A DNA stretch of 64,000 nt from Prevotella sp. (GTDB lineage: Bacteria; Bacteroidota; Bacteroidia; Bacteroidales; Bacteroidaceae), in contig JAFTQG010000042.1 of assembly GCA_017462915.1 (NCBI GenBank), positions 18,890-82,889 on the forward strand. The letters run 5' to 3'. Positions 7,952 through 16,671 of the stretch are shown here, piece after piece. Both the position numbers and the translations under genes were made by a program. The notes beneath the pieces were generated by a model. It worked only from the letters and a program-made list of their open reading frames with translations. It was not told where the DNA came from and searched no databases. Every line of letters begins with the position of its first letter. The first letter of the stretch is position 1.

Positions 7952-8914
7952 ATGACAAAGACAAGAAAAACATACGCTGTTTTATTCATAGCTCTAATCT
8001 GCATTACAGCCTTAGCATCAGCAATGCACCACAATCCAGCTACCGACAAGAACGGGAACACTGCACTGACAAATGTCCTGACAGATAGCATTTCACGAAT
8101 AACCTCATCCTGTCCTGGTGAAATCGGAGTAGCTGTCATCATTAACAATACAGATACCGTCACCGTAAATGACAAAAGCATCTACCCCATGATGAGCGTA
8201 TTTAAGGTTCATCAGGCACTGGCAATCTGCAACAGATTCGACAAAGACGCCCTCTCCCTTGATACATTATTGACTATCAAAAGAGAAGAACTTGACCCTA
8301 TGACATGGAGCCCCATGATGAAAGAACACCCTGAGTCGCCGATAACCTTGCCTGTGAAAGAATTATTGCGTTATACGCTCATTAAAAGCGACAATAATGC
8401 AAGCAACATCATGTTTGAACGATTGGCCGATATTGCAGAAACAGACAGTTTCATTGCCACGCTCATTCCCCGTAAGAGTTTCCAGATAGCTTATAAAGAG
8501 TCAGAGATGTCCGCAGACCATGCCAAAGCCTATTCCAATTACACATCACCACTTGGCGCGGCAATTCTCATGAACAGGTTGTTTACCGACACCCTCGTAA
8601 GCCGGGAAAAACAAGAATTCATCATGAAATCATTAGGAGAATGCGCCACTGGAAAAGACCGTATAGCTGCCCCACTTCTTAGAAAGGAAAAAGTTTCCAT
8701 TGCCCACAAAACAGGTTCCGGCTACACCAACAACGGAGTTCTTGCCGCCCATAACGATGTTGCCTATATCACTTTACCAAACGGCACGCACTACACATTG
8801 GCAATATTTGTCAAAGATTCCAAGGGCAACGAATCACAAGCCTCAAAAGTAGCAGCACATATATCAGCGATTGTGTATTCGCTATTGTCGCCACAAACCG
8901 CAGGACATTCCTGA
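7952..8914 (+). CDS. class A beta-lactamase, CfxA-family relative
   Basis: A serine beta-lactamase of subclass A2, 320 residues, essentially the length of CfxA (321). An N-terminal signal or anchor segment (about 7-25) is followed by catalytic motifs Ser82-V-F-Lys85, Ser146-Asp-Asn148, omega-loop Glu in KESEMSADH (about 183-190) and Lys253-Thr-Gly255. Blocks shared with CfxA, recalled from memory, include TNVLTDSIS, CPGEIGVAVI, YPMMSVFKVHQALA and SNYTSPLGAA, but many positions between them differ, so it is not CfxA itself. It hydrolyses penicillins or cephalosporins by family inference. The gene is AT-richer than its neighbours and has no IS beside it; tRNA genes flank it on both sides. Confidence 0.93.
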   Translation: MTKTRKTYAVLFIALICITALASAMHHNPATDKNGNTALTNVLTDSISRITSSCPGEIGVAVIINNTDTVTVNDKSIYPMMSVFKVHQALAICNRFDKDALSLDTLLTIKREELDPMTWSPMMKEHPESPITLPVKELLRYTLIKSDNNASNIMFERLADIAETDSFIATLIPRKSFQIAYKESEMSADHAKAYSNYTSPLGAAILMNRLFTDTLVSREKQEFIMKSLGECATGKDRIAAPLLRKEKVSIAHKTGSGYTNNGVLAAHNDVAYITLPNGTHYTLAIFVKDSKGNESQASKVAAHISAIVYSLLSPQTAGHS

Positions 8915-9010
8915 TATTAGACATATATCATTAGCCAACCTTTCGGTTTCCGCTGATGAGCCATCACCTCCCCATGTTTGTCGGGTGAGCCCATATTTAT
9001 AGAGTGAACC

Positions 9011-9048
9011 CTTTCCTGTCTCTCCGAACCTTAGGTCTGACAGGAAAG
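9011..9048 (+). terminator. hairpin after the beta-lactamase gene
   Basis: CTTTCCTGTC (9011-9020) pairs perfectly with GACAGGAAAG (9039-9048). No T-run follows; possible attenuating or structural hairpin. Confidence 0.4.
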
Positions 9049-9058
9049 CAAAGGACAT

Positions 9059-9097
9059 AAAAAAAGTCAACCGCTTATTGTAAGTGGTTGACTTTTT
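9059..9097. terminator. bidirectional terminator between the beta-lactamase and tRNA-Asp
   Basis: AAAAAAGTCAACC pairs with GGTTGACTTTTTT across a short inner stem-loop, with A and T runs on the two sides. It sits between convergent transcripts. Confidence 0.8.
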
Positions 9098-9103
9098 TGT
9101 TGG

Positions 9104-9177
9104 CGGTGCGTACGGGACTCGGACCCGTGACCTCCAGCGTGACAGGCTGGCATTCTAACCAACTGAACTAACGCACC
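9104..9177 (-). tRNA. tRNA-Asp (GTC), copy 1
   Basis: Reverse strand GGTGCGT acceptor, anticodon stem CCAGC/GCTGG with loop CTGTCAC (anticodon GTC), T-arm ACGGG TCCGAGT CCCGT. Sequence identical to the copy at 9205-9278, 27 bp away; downstream member of the pair. Confidence 0.96.
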
Positions 9178-9204
9178 AATGTGCTGTTTATCGAATCAAG
9201 GAAG

Positions 9205-9278
9205 CGGTGCGTACGGGACTCGGACCCGTGACCTCCAGCGTGACAGGCTGGCATTCTAACCAACTGAACTAACGCACC
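9205..9278 (-). tRNA. tRNA-Asp (GTC), copy 2
   Basis: Identical in sequence to the copy at 9104-9177, promoter-proximal. The identity suggests recent duplication or gene conversion. Confidence 0.96.
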
Positions 9279-9307
9279 AGAAAACCATCCTTGTTTCTTA
9301 GCGAGTG

Positions 9308-9338
9308 CAAAGGTACTACTTTTTTCTGAACTGACAAA
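9308..9338 (-). promoter_or_regulatory. tRNA-Asp promoter
   Basis: Reverse strand TACCTTTG (9308-9315) and TTTG (9335-9338), spacing 19. The block from the -7 box into the initial transcribed region (TACCTTTGCACTCGC) is the same as in the tRNA-Lys and tRNA-Pro promoters. Confidence 0.65.
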
Positions 9339-9429
9339 ACTTTTCTCCACTTTTTTCCTAAAAACTTCCATTATCGCAAAAAAAATATAAAAGGGAGACT
9401 GTATACACCTTAATTTAAATAATATTATA

Positions 9430-9437
9430 TAACTTTG
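9430..9437 (+). promoter_or_regulatory. glnN -7 promoter box
   Basis: TAACTTTG, 38 bp before the glnN ATG. A -33 element is not obvious. Confidence 0.5.
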
Positions 9438-9474
9438 CAACGTTTTCGGATATAAGTAAACTCATACATAGCAC

Positions 9475-11664
9475 ATGACAAATCTACGATTCCACGCAGT
9501 CATCACTGCATCAAAGAAGAAACCAATAATAGTTGAAGAGCCTAAAGAGCGCCCTTCCGATTATTTCGGCAAGTATGTCTTCACACGTTCGAAGATGTAC
9601 AGATACCTCCCTGCAAAAATCTACGAACAGATGGTAGACGTCATGGACAACGGTGCACCTTTCGACCGTTCCATAGCCGATGCTGTGGCAAGAGGCATGA
9701 AGCAGTGGGCTGTGGAAAACGGAGTGACACACTACACGCACTGGTTCCAGCCGCTCACAGAGGGAACAGCAGAGAAGCACGACGCTTTCGTCGAGCCTGA
9801 CTATAAGGGCGGAATGATTGAGGAGTTTGAGGGAAAGCTCCTCATACAGCAGGAGCCAGACGCTTCATCATTCCCGTCAGGAGGTATCAGAGCGACATTC
9901 GAGGCACGAGGCTACTCGGCATGGGACCCAACCTCACCGGTGTTCATCATCGACGATACGCTGTGTATACCGACGATTTTCATATCCTATACCGGCGAGG
10001 CCCTCGACTACAAAGCACCGCTTCTCAGGGCCTTGGCAGCCGTAAACAGAGCGGCAACGGACGTATGTCAACTGTTCTACCCCGATGTAAAGAAAGTCTC
10101 TGCAAACCTCGGATGGGAGCAGGAATACTTCCTTGTAGACGAAGATCTCTATGCAGCAAGGCCCGACCTGGTGATGACAGGAAGAACCCTCATGGGACAT
10201 GACTCGGCAAAGAACCAGCAAATGGATGACCATTATTTCGGAACTATCCCCGAGAGAGTCGCACAATTCATGAAGGAGCTGGAGATAAAGGCCCTTGAAC
10301 TCGGCATACCGTGCAAGACAAGGCATAACGAAGTGGCGCCAAACCAGTTTGAAGTGGCACCGATATTCGAGGAAATGAACCTTGCCATAGACCACAACAT
10401 GCTCCTCATGTCCATCATGAAGAGAATAGCAAGGAAGCATGGCTTCAGATGTCTGCTACATGAAAAGCCTTTTGCAGGAATCAACGGCTCAGGAAAGCAC
10501 AACAACTGGTCGCTGACAACAGACACAGGCATACTCCTCCACGCACCGGGAAAGACACCGATGGACAACCTCAGATTCACGGTCTTCATCGTGGAGACAC
10601 TCATGGGTGTCTACAAGCACAACGGACTGCTCAAAGCATCGATAATGTCAGCATCAAACGCACATAGACTCGGTGCCAACGAGGCTCCTCCGGCCATCGT
10701 CTCCTCTTTCCTCGGAAGACAGTTGTCCGAGCTTCTCGGAGCCCTTGAGAAGTCGGACAGCAAGGATGCTTTCAACCTCGCAGGCAAGAAAGCCGTAAAA
10801 CTTGACATCCCTGTCATCCCAGAACTCCTCATGGACAACACCGACAGGAACAGAACGTCGCCTTTTGCCTTTACAGGAAACAGATTCGAGTTCCGCGCCG
10901 TAGGTTCGGAGGCTAACTGTGCAAGTGCAATGATAGTGCTCAACACGGCAGTAGCAGAAGCCCTTGTTGACTTCCGCCAGAGAGTAGACGCACGTGTAGA
11001 GGCAGGAGAAGAGAAGTTTGAGGCTGTGGTGAAAGTGCTCAGGGAAGACATCATCACATGCAAACCGATACACTTCGACGGCAACGGATACTCCGAAGAG
11101 TGGAAGAAAGAGGCCAAGAAAAGAGGTCTTGATACGGAAAGTTCCTGCCCGGTCGTATTCGACAGATACCTTGACGATGACAGCGTAAGGATGTTCGAGA
11201 ACATGGGAGTCATGAGAAGATGTGAACTTGAGGCCCGTAACGAGGTGAAATGGGAGACATACACCAAGAAAGTGCAGATAGAAGCCCGTGTACTCGGCGA
11301 CCTTTCACTCAACCATATCATCCCTACGGCTACAAGATACCAGTCTGAACTCGTAGAACTTGTAGAGAACATGTACAAGATATTCGAGGACGACGAGTGC
11401 GGAAAACTCACCCATCGCAACAAGGAAATCATACGCGAGATAGCAGAACGCATAGAGCGTATAGAGGCTGGAGTGACTACACTTGTCGCAAACAGGAAGG
11501 TAGCCAACAGGATTTCCTCCGAGAGGGAGAAGGCTGTCGCATATCACGACACGGTAGTCCCTGTCATGGAGGAGATAAGGAGCGAGATAGACTGTCTCGA
11601 ACTGCTCATTGCCGATGAGCTGTGGACTCTCCCGAAATACAGGGAAATGCTGTTTATAAAATAA
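9475..11664 (+). CDS. glnN: glutamine synthetase type III
   Basis: Converts glutamate and ammonia to glutamine with ATP; the main ammonia-assimilating synthetase type of Bacteroidetes. It has 729 residues, the typical GSIII length (GSI is about 450). Recognisable blocks: QPLTEGTAEKHDAF, the GSIII-specific N-terminal region with SSFPSGGIRATFEARGY, metal-site GWEQEYFLVD, NEVAPNQFEVAPIFEE, the ATP-loop KPFAGINGSGKHNNWSL, and DRNRTSPFAFTGNRFEFRAVG. Monocistronic, with its own promoter box and a terminator at 11710. Confidence 0.97.
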   Translation: MTNLRFHAVITASKKKPIIVEEPKERPSDYFGKYVFTRSKMYRYLPAKIYEQMVDVMDNGAPFDRSIADAVARGMKQWAVENGVTHYTHWFQPLTEGTAEKHDAFVEPDYKGGMIEEFEGKLLIQQEPDASSFPSGGIRATFEARGYSAWDPTSPVFIIDDTLCIPTIFISYTGEALDYKAPLLRALAAVNRAATDVCQLFYPDVKKVSANLGWEQEYFLVDEDLYAARPDLVMTGRTLMGHDSAKNQQMDDHYFGTIPERVAQFMKELEIKALELGIPCKTRHNEVAPNQFEVAPIFEEMNLAIDHNMLLMSIMKRIARKHGFRCLLHEKPFAGINGSGKHNNWSLTTDTGILLHAPGKTPMDNLRFTVFIVETLMGVYKHNGLLKASIMSASNAHRLGANEAPPAIVSSFLGRQLSELLGALEKSDSKDAFNLAGKKAVKLDIPVIPELLMDNTDRNRTSPFAFTGNRFEFRAVGSEANCASAMIVLNTAVAEALVDFRQRVDARVEAGEEKFEAVVKVLREDIITCKPIHFDGNGYSEEWKKEAKKRGLDTESSCPVVFDRYLDDDSVRMFENMGVMRRCELEARNEVKWETYTKKVQIEARVLGDLSLNHIIPTATRYQSELVELVENMYKIFEDDECGKLTHRNKEIIREIAERIERIEAGVTTLVANRKVANRISSEREKAVAYHDTVVPVMEEIRSEIDCLELLIADELWTLPKYREMLFIK

Positions 11665-11709
11665 GATAAGCCTTTGCCGCTGAGGGCAAGGACACAATAC
11701 AAATACCAT

Positions 11710-11745
11710 AAAGAGAGGCTTGTGCTCAGGCATAAGTCTCTCTTT
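11710..11745 (+). terminator. glnN terminator
   Basis: AAAGAGAGGCTT (11710-11721) pairs with AAGTCTCTCTTT (11734-11745) with one mismatch. Confidence 0.7.
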
Positions 11746-11861
11746 ATGTATATTCCAATTCAGACGGGTATAAACATTTGATGTAAGAACCATCAAGAGT
11801 AGACATTTGCAACAACAGCGACTTTGTTCTTATACTTATATAAAATAATGATTTGCTCAGC

Positions 11862-11910
11862 AAAAAGACGGGATACCGAAAGGCAATCATACGCCTTCAG
11901 GTATCCCGTC
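11862..11910 (-). terminator. htpG terminator
   Basis: GACGGGATACC (11867-11877) pairs with GGTATCCCGTC (11900-11910), and an inner GAAGGC-type stem extends it; a T-run (11862-11866) follows on the reverse strand. Confidence 0.85.
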
Positions 11911-11955
11911 TTCATATCATCGCGCGCCTTCCACACTGTGAAGGCCGTACGGAAA

Positions 11956-14016
11956 TCACTTTATCATGCTGATGCTGCGAGAGAGGAACTTATCAAGCGC
12001 CTCGCCACGCAACATGCCGTTCTGCAGGAGGGCAAGGTCTATGAGCTGATGAACGACATCATTCTTCTGCGCATAGTCGGCGAGCACCTTCTTGCGTGCA
12101 TCCTTCTGTGCGGTGATGTCCTTCTCGGTCTTCGCGAGATCGTCCTTCTCATCCTGAGGAATCTCGTCATCCTTCTTGCCCGCCTTGCTCTGCTCGAGCA
12201 CAGCCTTGCGTGCCTCAAGGCCTTTTATTTCGCTGTCGATAGGCTTCAGCTGGTCTGCGCAAGCAGTCTCCGTATCGCTGAGCACCTTAGCGATAAGCGG
12301 ATGGTCTGAGTTGAGAACCATGCCGAACGAGTCAGGCATCTCGCCATAGAACGACATTCCTGCCTGAAGATGAGACATCTCCTTCATGCGGCGCATCCAT
12401 TCGTTCTGTGTTATGACAACAGGCTTCTGCTCTGCGCCAAGTCCCTCAACCTCAATATTGAACTGTGCCTTGTCAATCTTAGGGAGCTGGCTCTGGAATA
12501 CGGCTGACAAGTTGTCAGTCTCCGCTGCCGACAGCTCGTTTTTCTTCTTGTCGTCCTTTACTATGAGACGCTCCACGATGTCAGCATCCACACGTGTGAA
12601 ACGCGCCTTCTCGAAATGCTGCTCAAACACCTGAACAGCAGGAACATCAAGTTCGCCGTCGAACATCAGCACAGAATATCCCTTGTCCTGAGCCGACTTT
12701 ATATAAGAATACTGAGCCTCCTTGTCTGTAGCGTAGAGGTATACGAGATTGCCGTCCTTGTCTGTCTGCGCATCCTTTATGAGTTCCTTGTACTCATCAT
12801 ACGTGAAGAACTTGCCGTCGATGTCCTTCAGCAGAGCGAAGTCCTTTGCCCTGTCATAGAAATCCATCTGCGAGAGCATACCGTAGTTGATGAAAAGCTT
12901 CAGGGAGTCCCATTTCTCCTCATACTCCTTGCGGTTGTCATTGAAGATAGACTTCAGGCGGTCAGCGACCTTCTTTGTGATATAAGTGCTGATTTTCTTG
13001 ACATTAGCGTCGCTCTGGAGATAAGAGCGAGACACGTTGAGCGGAATGTCAGGCGAGTCTATCACACCGTGGAGCAGTGTGAGGAACTCCGGCACAATGC
13101 CCTCCACCTGGTCTGTAACGAACACCTGGTTGCAGTACAGCTGTATCTTGTTGCGTGTAAGCTCAAGGTTTGACTTAACTTTCGGGAAATACAGTATACC
13201 AGTCAGATTGAACGGATAGTCGACATTGAGATGAATCCAGAACAAAGGTTCGTCAGACATCGGATACAGTGTGCGGTAGAAGGTCTTGTAGTCCTCGTCG
13301 GTGAGCGACGACGGAGTCTTCACCCACATAGGCTCGACATCATTGATGATATTGTCCTCGGCAGTGTCGACCATCTTCTTCTCCTCTGAGCTCCACTCCT
13401 GCTTCTTGCCGAAAGCGACAGGAACAGACATGAACTTGCAGTATTTGTTGAGGAGCTCCTGAATCTTCTGCTGCTCCAGGAATTCCTTGCTGTCCTCAGA
13501 GATATGGAGGATGATGTCAGTACCGTGGCCTTCCTTCTCGGCATCGGTGATTTCGTATTCCGGCGAACCGTCACAGGTCCATTTCACAGCCTTTGCGCCC
13601 TCCTTATATGACAGTGTCACGATGTCCACCTTGTCTGACACCATGAACGAAGAGTAGAAGCCGAGACCGAAATGACCTATTATCTGATTGGCATCGTCCT
13701 TGAACTTCTCGAGGAAATCCGTAACGCCGGAGAAGGCTATCTGATTGATGTAACGGTCTATTTCCTCCTCGGTCATACCGATACCGTTATCGCTGATTGT
13801 CAGTGTCTTTGCCTCTTTATCGAGAGAGACAGACACCTTCAAGCCGTCGACGCTTCCCGAAAACTCGCCCTTCTGTGCAAGAGTCTTCAGCTTCTGTGTC
13901 GCGTCAACAGCGTTGGAAACCATCTCGCGAAGGAAGATTTCCTGGTCGCTATACAAGAATTTCTTGATGACAGGGAAGATGTTCTCTGTCGTAACTCCAA
14001 TATTTCCTTTTGCCAT
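11956..14016 (-). CDS. htpG: Hsp90-family molecular chaperone
   Basis: ATP-dependent cytosolic chaperone. 686 residues starting MAKGNIGVTTENIFPVIKKF. The GHKL ATPase pocket shows REMVSNAVDAT (about 30-40, catalytic Glu and Asn), DNGIGM (76-81) and GHFGLGFYSSFMV (114-126). The middle domain carries PLFWIHLNVDYPFNLTGILYFP and the catalytic-loop region NKIQLYCNQVFV. The C-terminal dimerisation domain is present though it lacks an EEVD tail, as in other bacteria. The gene stands alone, between its terminator and a repeat cluster. Confidence 0.97.
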   Translation of the reverse strand: MAKGNIGVTTENIFPVIKKFLYSDQEIFLREMVSNAVDATQKLKTLAQKGEFSGSVDGLKVSVSLDKEAKTLTISDNGIGMTEEEIDRYINQIAFSGVTDFLEKFKDDANQIIGHFGLGFYSSFMVSDKVDIVTLSYKEGAKAVKWTCDGSPEYEITDAEKEGHGTDIILHISEDSKEFLEQQKIQELLNKYCKFMSVPVAFGKKQEWSSEEKKMVDTAEDNIINDVEPMWVKTPSSLTDEDYKTFYRTLYPMSDEPLFWIHLNVDYPFNLTGILYFPKVKSNLELTRNKIQLYCNQVFVTDQVEGIVPEFLTLLHGVIDSPDIPLNVSRSYLQSDANVKKISTYITKKVADRLKSIFNDNRKEYEEKWDSLKLFINYGMLSQMDFYDRAKDFALLKDIDGKFFTYDEYKELIKDAQTDKDGNLVYLYATDKEAQYSYIKSAQDKGYSVLMFDGELDVPAVQVFEQHFEKARFTRVDADIVERLIVKDDKKKNELSAAETDNLSAVFQSQLPKIDKAQFNIEVEGLGAEQKPVVITQNEWMRRMKEMSHLQAGMSFYGEMPDSFGMVLNSDHPLIAKVLSDTETACADQLKPIDSEIKGLEARKAVLEQSKAGKKDDEIPQDEKDDLAKTEKDITAQKDARKKVLADYAQKNDVVHQLIDLALLQNGMLRGEALDKFLSRSISMIK

Positions 14017-14175
14017 AGTTTTATGTTTATTTGTTTGTCATTATATTCCTGCCATAGCATACTACAAAATCCATGCCAAAAACGGAATGCAAGATTCACC
14101 CCCAAATAGCCAATCAGACCGTCACAAGGAAAAGTCCCGCCATTTCCGTGCTGTACAGACCGTGACATTTTACCA

Positions 14176-14240
14176 TGTGAAAGGTCACCTTTCGCAATGT
14201 AAAAGGTGACCTATTGCAGCATGAAAGGTGACCTTTCACG
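14176..14240. repeat. 22-bp-period palindrome array, cluster B (3 units)
   Basis: AAAGGTCACCTTT, AAAAGGTGACCTATT and AAAGGTGACCTTT; the ACC triplets end at 14189, 14211 and 14233, exactly 22 bp apart. It lies 160-220 bp upstream of htpG, in the gap before ettA, about 210 bp from a MITE-like copy. Nothing coding is seen in 14017-14828. Confidence 0.88.
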
Positions 14241-14448
14241 ACCCCGTTAATGCAAGTTTGCATGGATATGTAATAAGGTGTTAATCATCAAATAGTTACA
14301 ACAAATAGAAGAAAAGCCTTTACCGCTCATGGATTTACCGATTTTTCCCATCAGTCCACACGATTCATGCATGCAGGAACCACCGTGAACACTCTTTCGG
14401 CGTAAGAGCGTGCAAGGACAAGGGAAAGTGCTGCTATACCTATTATAA

Positions 14449-14647
14449 TAAGTAAGTCAAAAAAATTAAACGATACAATCCATGATAAAGCAAGCACTTA
14501 CATCTTGTATGTATAAACCTTGTTCTTTTTGGCTGTTTCCGCCTTGTCGCTCAGTCACATAGCCCGCTATGCTCCCTCGTTCCAAGACGAAAACATCTCA
14601 AAAATAACAAAGCTTTATACTATACATTAATTTTTGTGACTTACTTA
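14449..14647. mobile_element. MITE-like element family 1, copy 1
   Basis: About 199 bp bounded by TAAGTAAGTC and GACTTACTTA; the subterminal AAAAATTAA also repeats inverted. The interior is an imperfect long inverted repeat centred on CATAGCCCGCTATG, with TTGTTnTTTTTG on the left arm matching the right arm. No coding capacity. Very similar to the copy at 28752 and more distantly to 21168. Transposition by a trans-acting transposase is inferred. Confidence 0.75.
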
Positions 14648-14790
14648 TCAGAGTAATCCCTACAAAGCCAGCATTACCATCTACAGCTGTCAGCCGACGG
14701 AATCAAATCGCCATGAAGCAATTATACCGACAGACAAAATGATTTTCACAAAATTAACAATAGCACTTCCGTTTTCTCTGAAAAATTTAT

Positions 14791-14798
14791 TAACTTTG
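14791..14798 (+). promoter_or_regulatory. ettA -7 promoter box
   Basis: TAACTTTG, 31 bp before ATG 14829. Confidence 0.5.
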
Positions 14799-14828
14799 TA
14801 GGCAAAACATAAAAACAGAACAAACAGA

Positions 14829-16526
14829 ATGGCTACAGTAGACGACAAGAAAGTTATCTTCTCAATGGTGGGTGTCAACAAAATCATCCAGCAAAACCAA
14901 AAGCAAGTCCTGAAAAACATATACCTGTCCTTCTTTTACGGTGCCAAGATCGGTATCGTAGGTCTCAACGGTGCGGGAAAATCCACGCTCATGAAAATCA
15001 TCGCCGGCATCGAACAGCCAACATCCGGCGATGTCGTGTGGAGCCCCGGATATTCCGTTGGCTATCTGCCACAGGATCCTCCGCTCAATGAAGAAAAGAC
15101 GGTGAAGGAGAATGTGCAGGAAGGTGTGCAACATGTCTATGACGCACTGAAGGAGTATGACGACATAAACGTGAAATTCGGCTTGGAGGAATACTATTCA
15201 GACCCTGACAAGATGGACAAGCTCATGGCACGGCAGGCAGAGGTGCAGGACATCATTGACAGCACCGACGCATGGAATATGGACTCACGCATAGAGAGAG
15301 CCATGGACGCCCTGCGCTGTCCTCCGGGAGACTGGGCTGTAGACAAGCTGTCGGGAGGCGAGCGCCGACGTGTCGCTCTCTGCAAACTTCTCCTGCAGAA
15401 GCCTGATGTCCTCCTCCTCGACGAACCTACAAACCACCTCGACGCCGAGTCTATAGACTGGCTCGAGCAGCACCTTCAGCAGTATGAGGGCACGGTGATT
15501 GCCGTGACCCACGACAGATATTTCCTTGACGACGTGTCTGAATGGATACTTGAATTGGATCGTGGCGAGGGCATTCCATGGAAGGGCAACTACTCTTCAT
15601 GGCTCGACCAGAAGACATCACGCATGGCGCAGGAGGAGAAAAGCGCGTCGAAGCGCAGGAAAGCCCTTGAGCGTGAACTGGAGTGGATACGCATGGCTCC
15701 CAAGGCGCGACAGGCAAAGGGCAAGGCGCGACTCAACAGTTACGATGCCATGCTCAACCAAGAGCAGAAGGAGCGCGAGGAGAAACTTGAGATTTTCATC
15801 CCCAACGGTCCACGTCTCGGCAACAAGGTCATCAATGCCGAGCATGTCGCAAAGGCTTTCGGAGAGAAGAAACTGTTCACAGACCTCAACTTCATGCTGC
15901 CGCCTAACGGCATAGTAGGTGTCATCGGTCCTAACGGAGCAGGAAAGACTACCCTCTTCCGCCTTATCATGGGGCTTGACAAGGCTGATGCCGGAACATT
16001 CGAAGTAGGTGATACCGTCAAGCTGGCGTATGTCGACCAGCAGCACAAGGATATAGACCCGAACAAGACTGTCTATGATGTAGTGTCGGGAGGTACGGAG
16101 TCTTTCCGCATGGGAGGCAAGGACATCAACGCACGTGCATATCTCAGCAGATTCAATTTCTCCGGCAATGACCAGGGCAAGCTCTGCGGTGTGCTGTCGG
16201 GAGGTGAGAGAAACCGTCTGCAGCTCGCGCTCGCACTGAAGCAGGAAGGTAACGTGCTGTTGCTCGACGAGCCGACCAACGACATCGATGTCAACACTCT
16301 CCGCGCACTGGAGGAAGGTCTGGAGTCGTTCGCCGGATGTGCTGTCGTCATCTCACACGACCGCTGGTTCCTCGACCGTATATGCACCCATATCCTCGCT
16401 TTTGAAGGAGACGGCAACGTGTTCTTCTTCGAGGGAAGCTACTCAGACTATGAGATAAACAAGGCGCAGCGTCTCGGCACTGACGAAGTGAAGCGTCCGC
16501 GCTACAGGAAACTGATGGAAGAATAA
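14829..16526 (+). CDS. ettA: ABC-F ATPase, energy-dependent translational throttle type
   Basis: A soluble ABC-F protein acting on the ribosome near the E site to gate early elongation. 565 residues with two ATPase domains: Walker A GLNGAGKST (45-53), signature LSGGERRRVAL and Walker B LLLDEPTNHLD; then GPNGAGKTT, LSGGERNRLQL and LLLDEPTNDID. The linker contains the Arg/Lys-rich P-site tRNA-interaction motif region (ELEWIRMAPKARQAKGKARL). No transmembrane segments. Length and linker favour EttA over antibiotic-resistance ABC-F members. Followed by a strong terminator. Confidence 0.94.
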   Translation: MATVDDKKVIFSMVGVNKIIQQNQKQVLKNIYLSFFYGAKIGIVGLNGAGKSTLMKIIAGIEQPTSGDVVWSPGYSVGYLPQDPPLNEEKTVKENVQEGVQHVYDALKEYDDINVKFGLEEYYSDPDKMDKLMARQAEVQDIIDSTDAWNMDSRIERAMDALRCPPGDWAVDKLSGGERRRVALCKLLLQKPDVLLLDEPTNHLDAESIDWLEQHLQQYEGTVIAVTHDRYFLDDVSEWILELDRGEGIPWKGNYSSWLDQKTSRMAQEEKSASKRRKALERELEWIRMAPKARQAKGKARLNSYDAMLNQEQKEREEKLEIFIPNGPRLGNKVINAEHVAKAFGEKKLFTDLNFMLPPNGIVGVIGPNGAGKTTLFRLIMGLDKADAGTFEVGDTVKLAYVDQQHKDIDPNKTVYDVVSGGTESFRMGGKDINARAYLSRFNFSGNDQGKLCGVLSGGERNRLQLALALKQEGNVLLLDEPTNDIDVNTLRALEEGLESFAGCAVVISHDRWFLDRICTHILAFEGDGNVFFFEGSYSDYEINKAQRLGTDEVKRPRYRKLMEE

Positions 16527-16534
16527 ATTCATGT

Positions 16535-16578
16535 CATGCCATTCCTCGCACGACTGTTGACGTGTGAGGAATGGCATG
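16535..16578 (+). terminator. ettA terminator
   Basis: CATGCCATTCCTC (16535-16547) pairs perfectly with GAGGAATGGCATG (16566-16578). It resembles the tdk terminator stem (GGCATGGCATGACG), perhaps by chance. Confidence 0.75.
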
Positions 16579-16671
16579 ATAGCTTGCAAAACCATCTTTC
16601 ATCACACAAAGACTGACAAACCAAACTAAAGAAACATACCGTAATTTACAAAATCTATAAAAACTATTCAC

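Noticed and set aside
9104-9278. tRNA-Asp pair as attachment-site repeats of an integrated element
   Set aside because: The copies are complete and only 27 bp apart, so they are a tandem tRNA pair, not flanks of an island.
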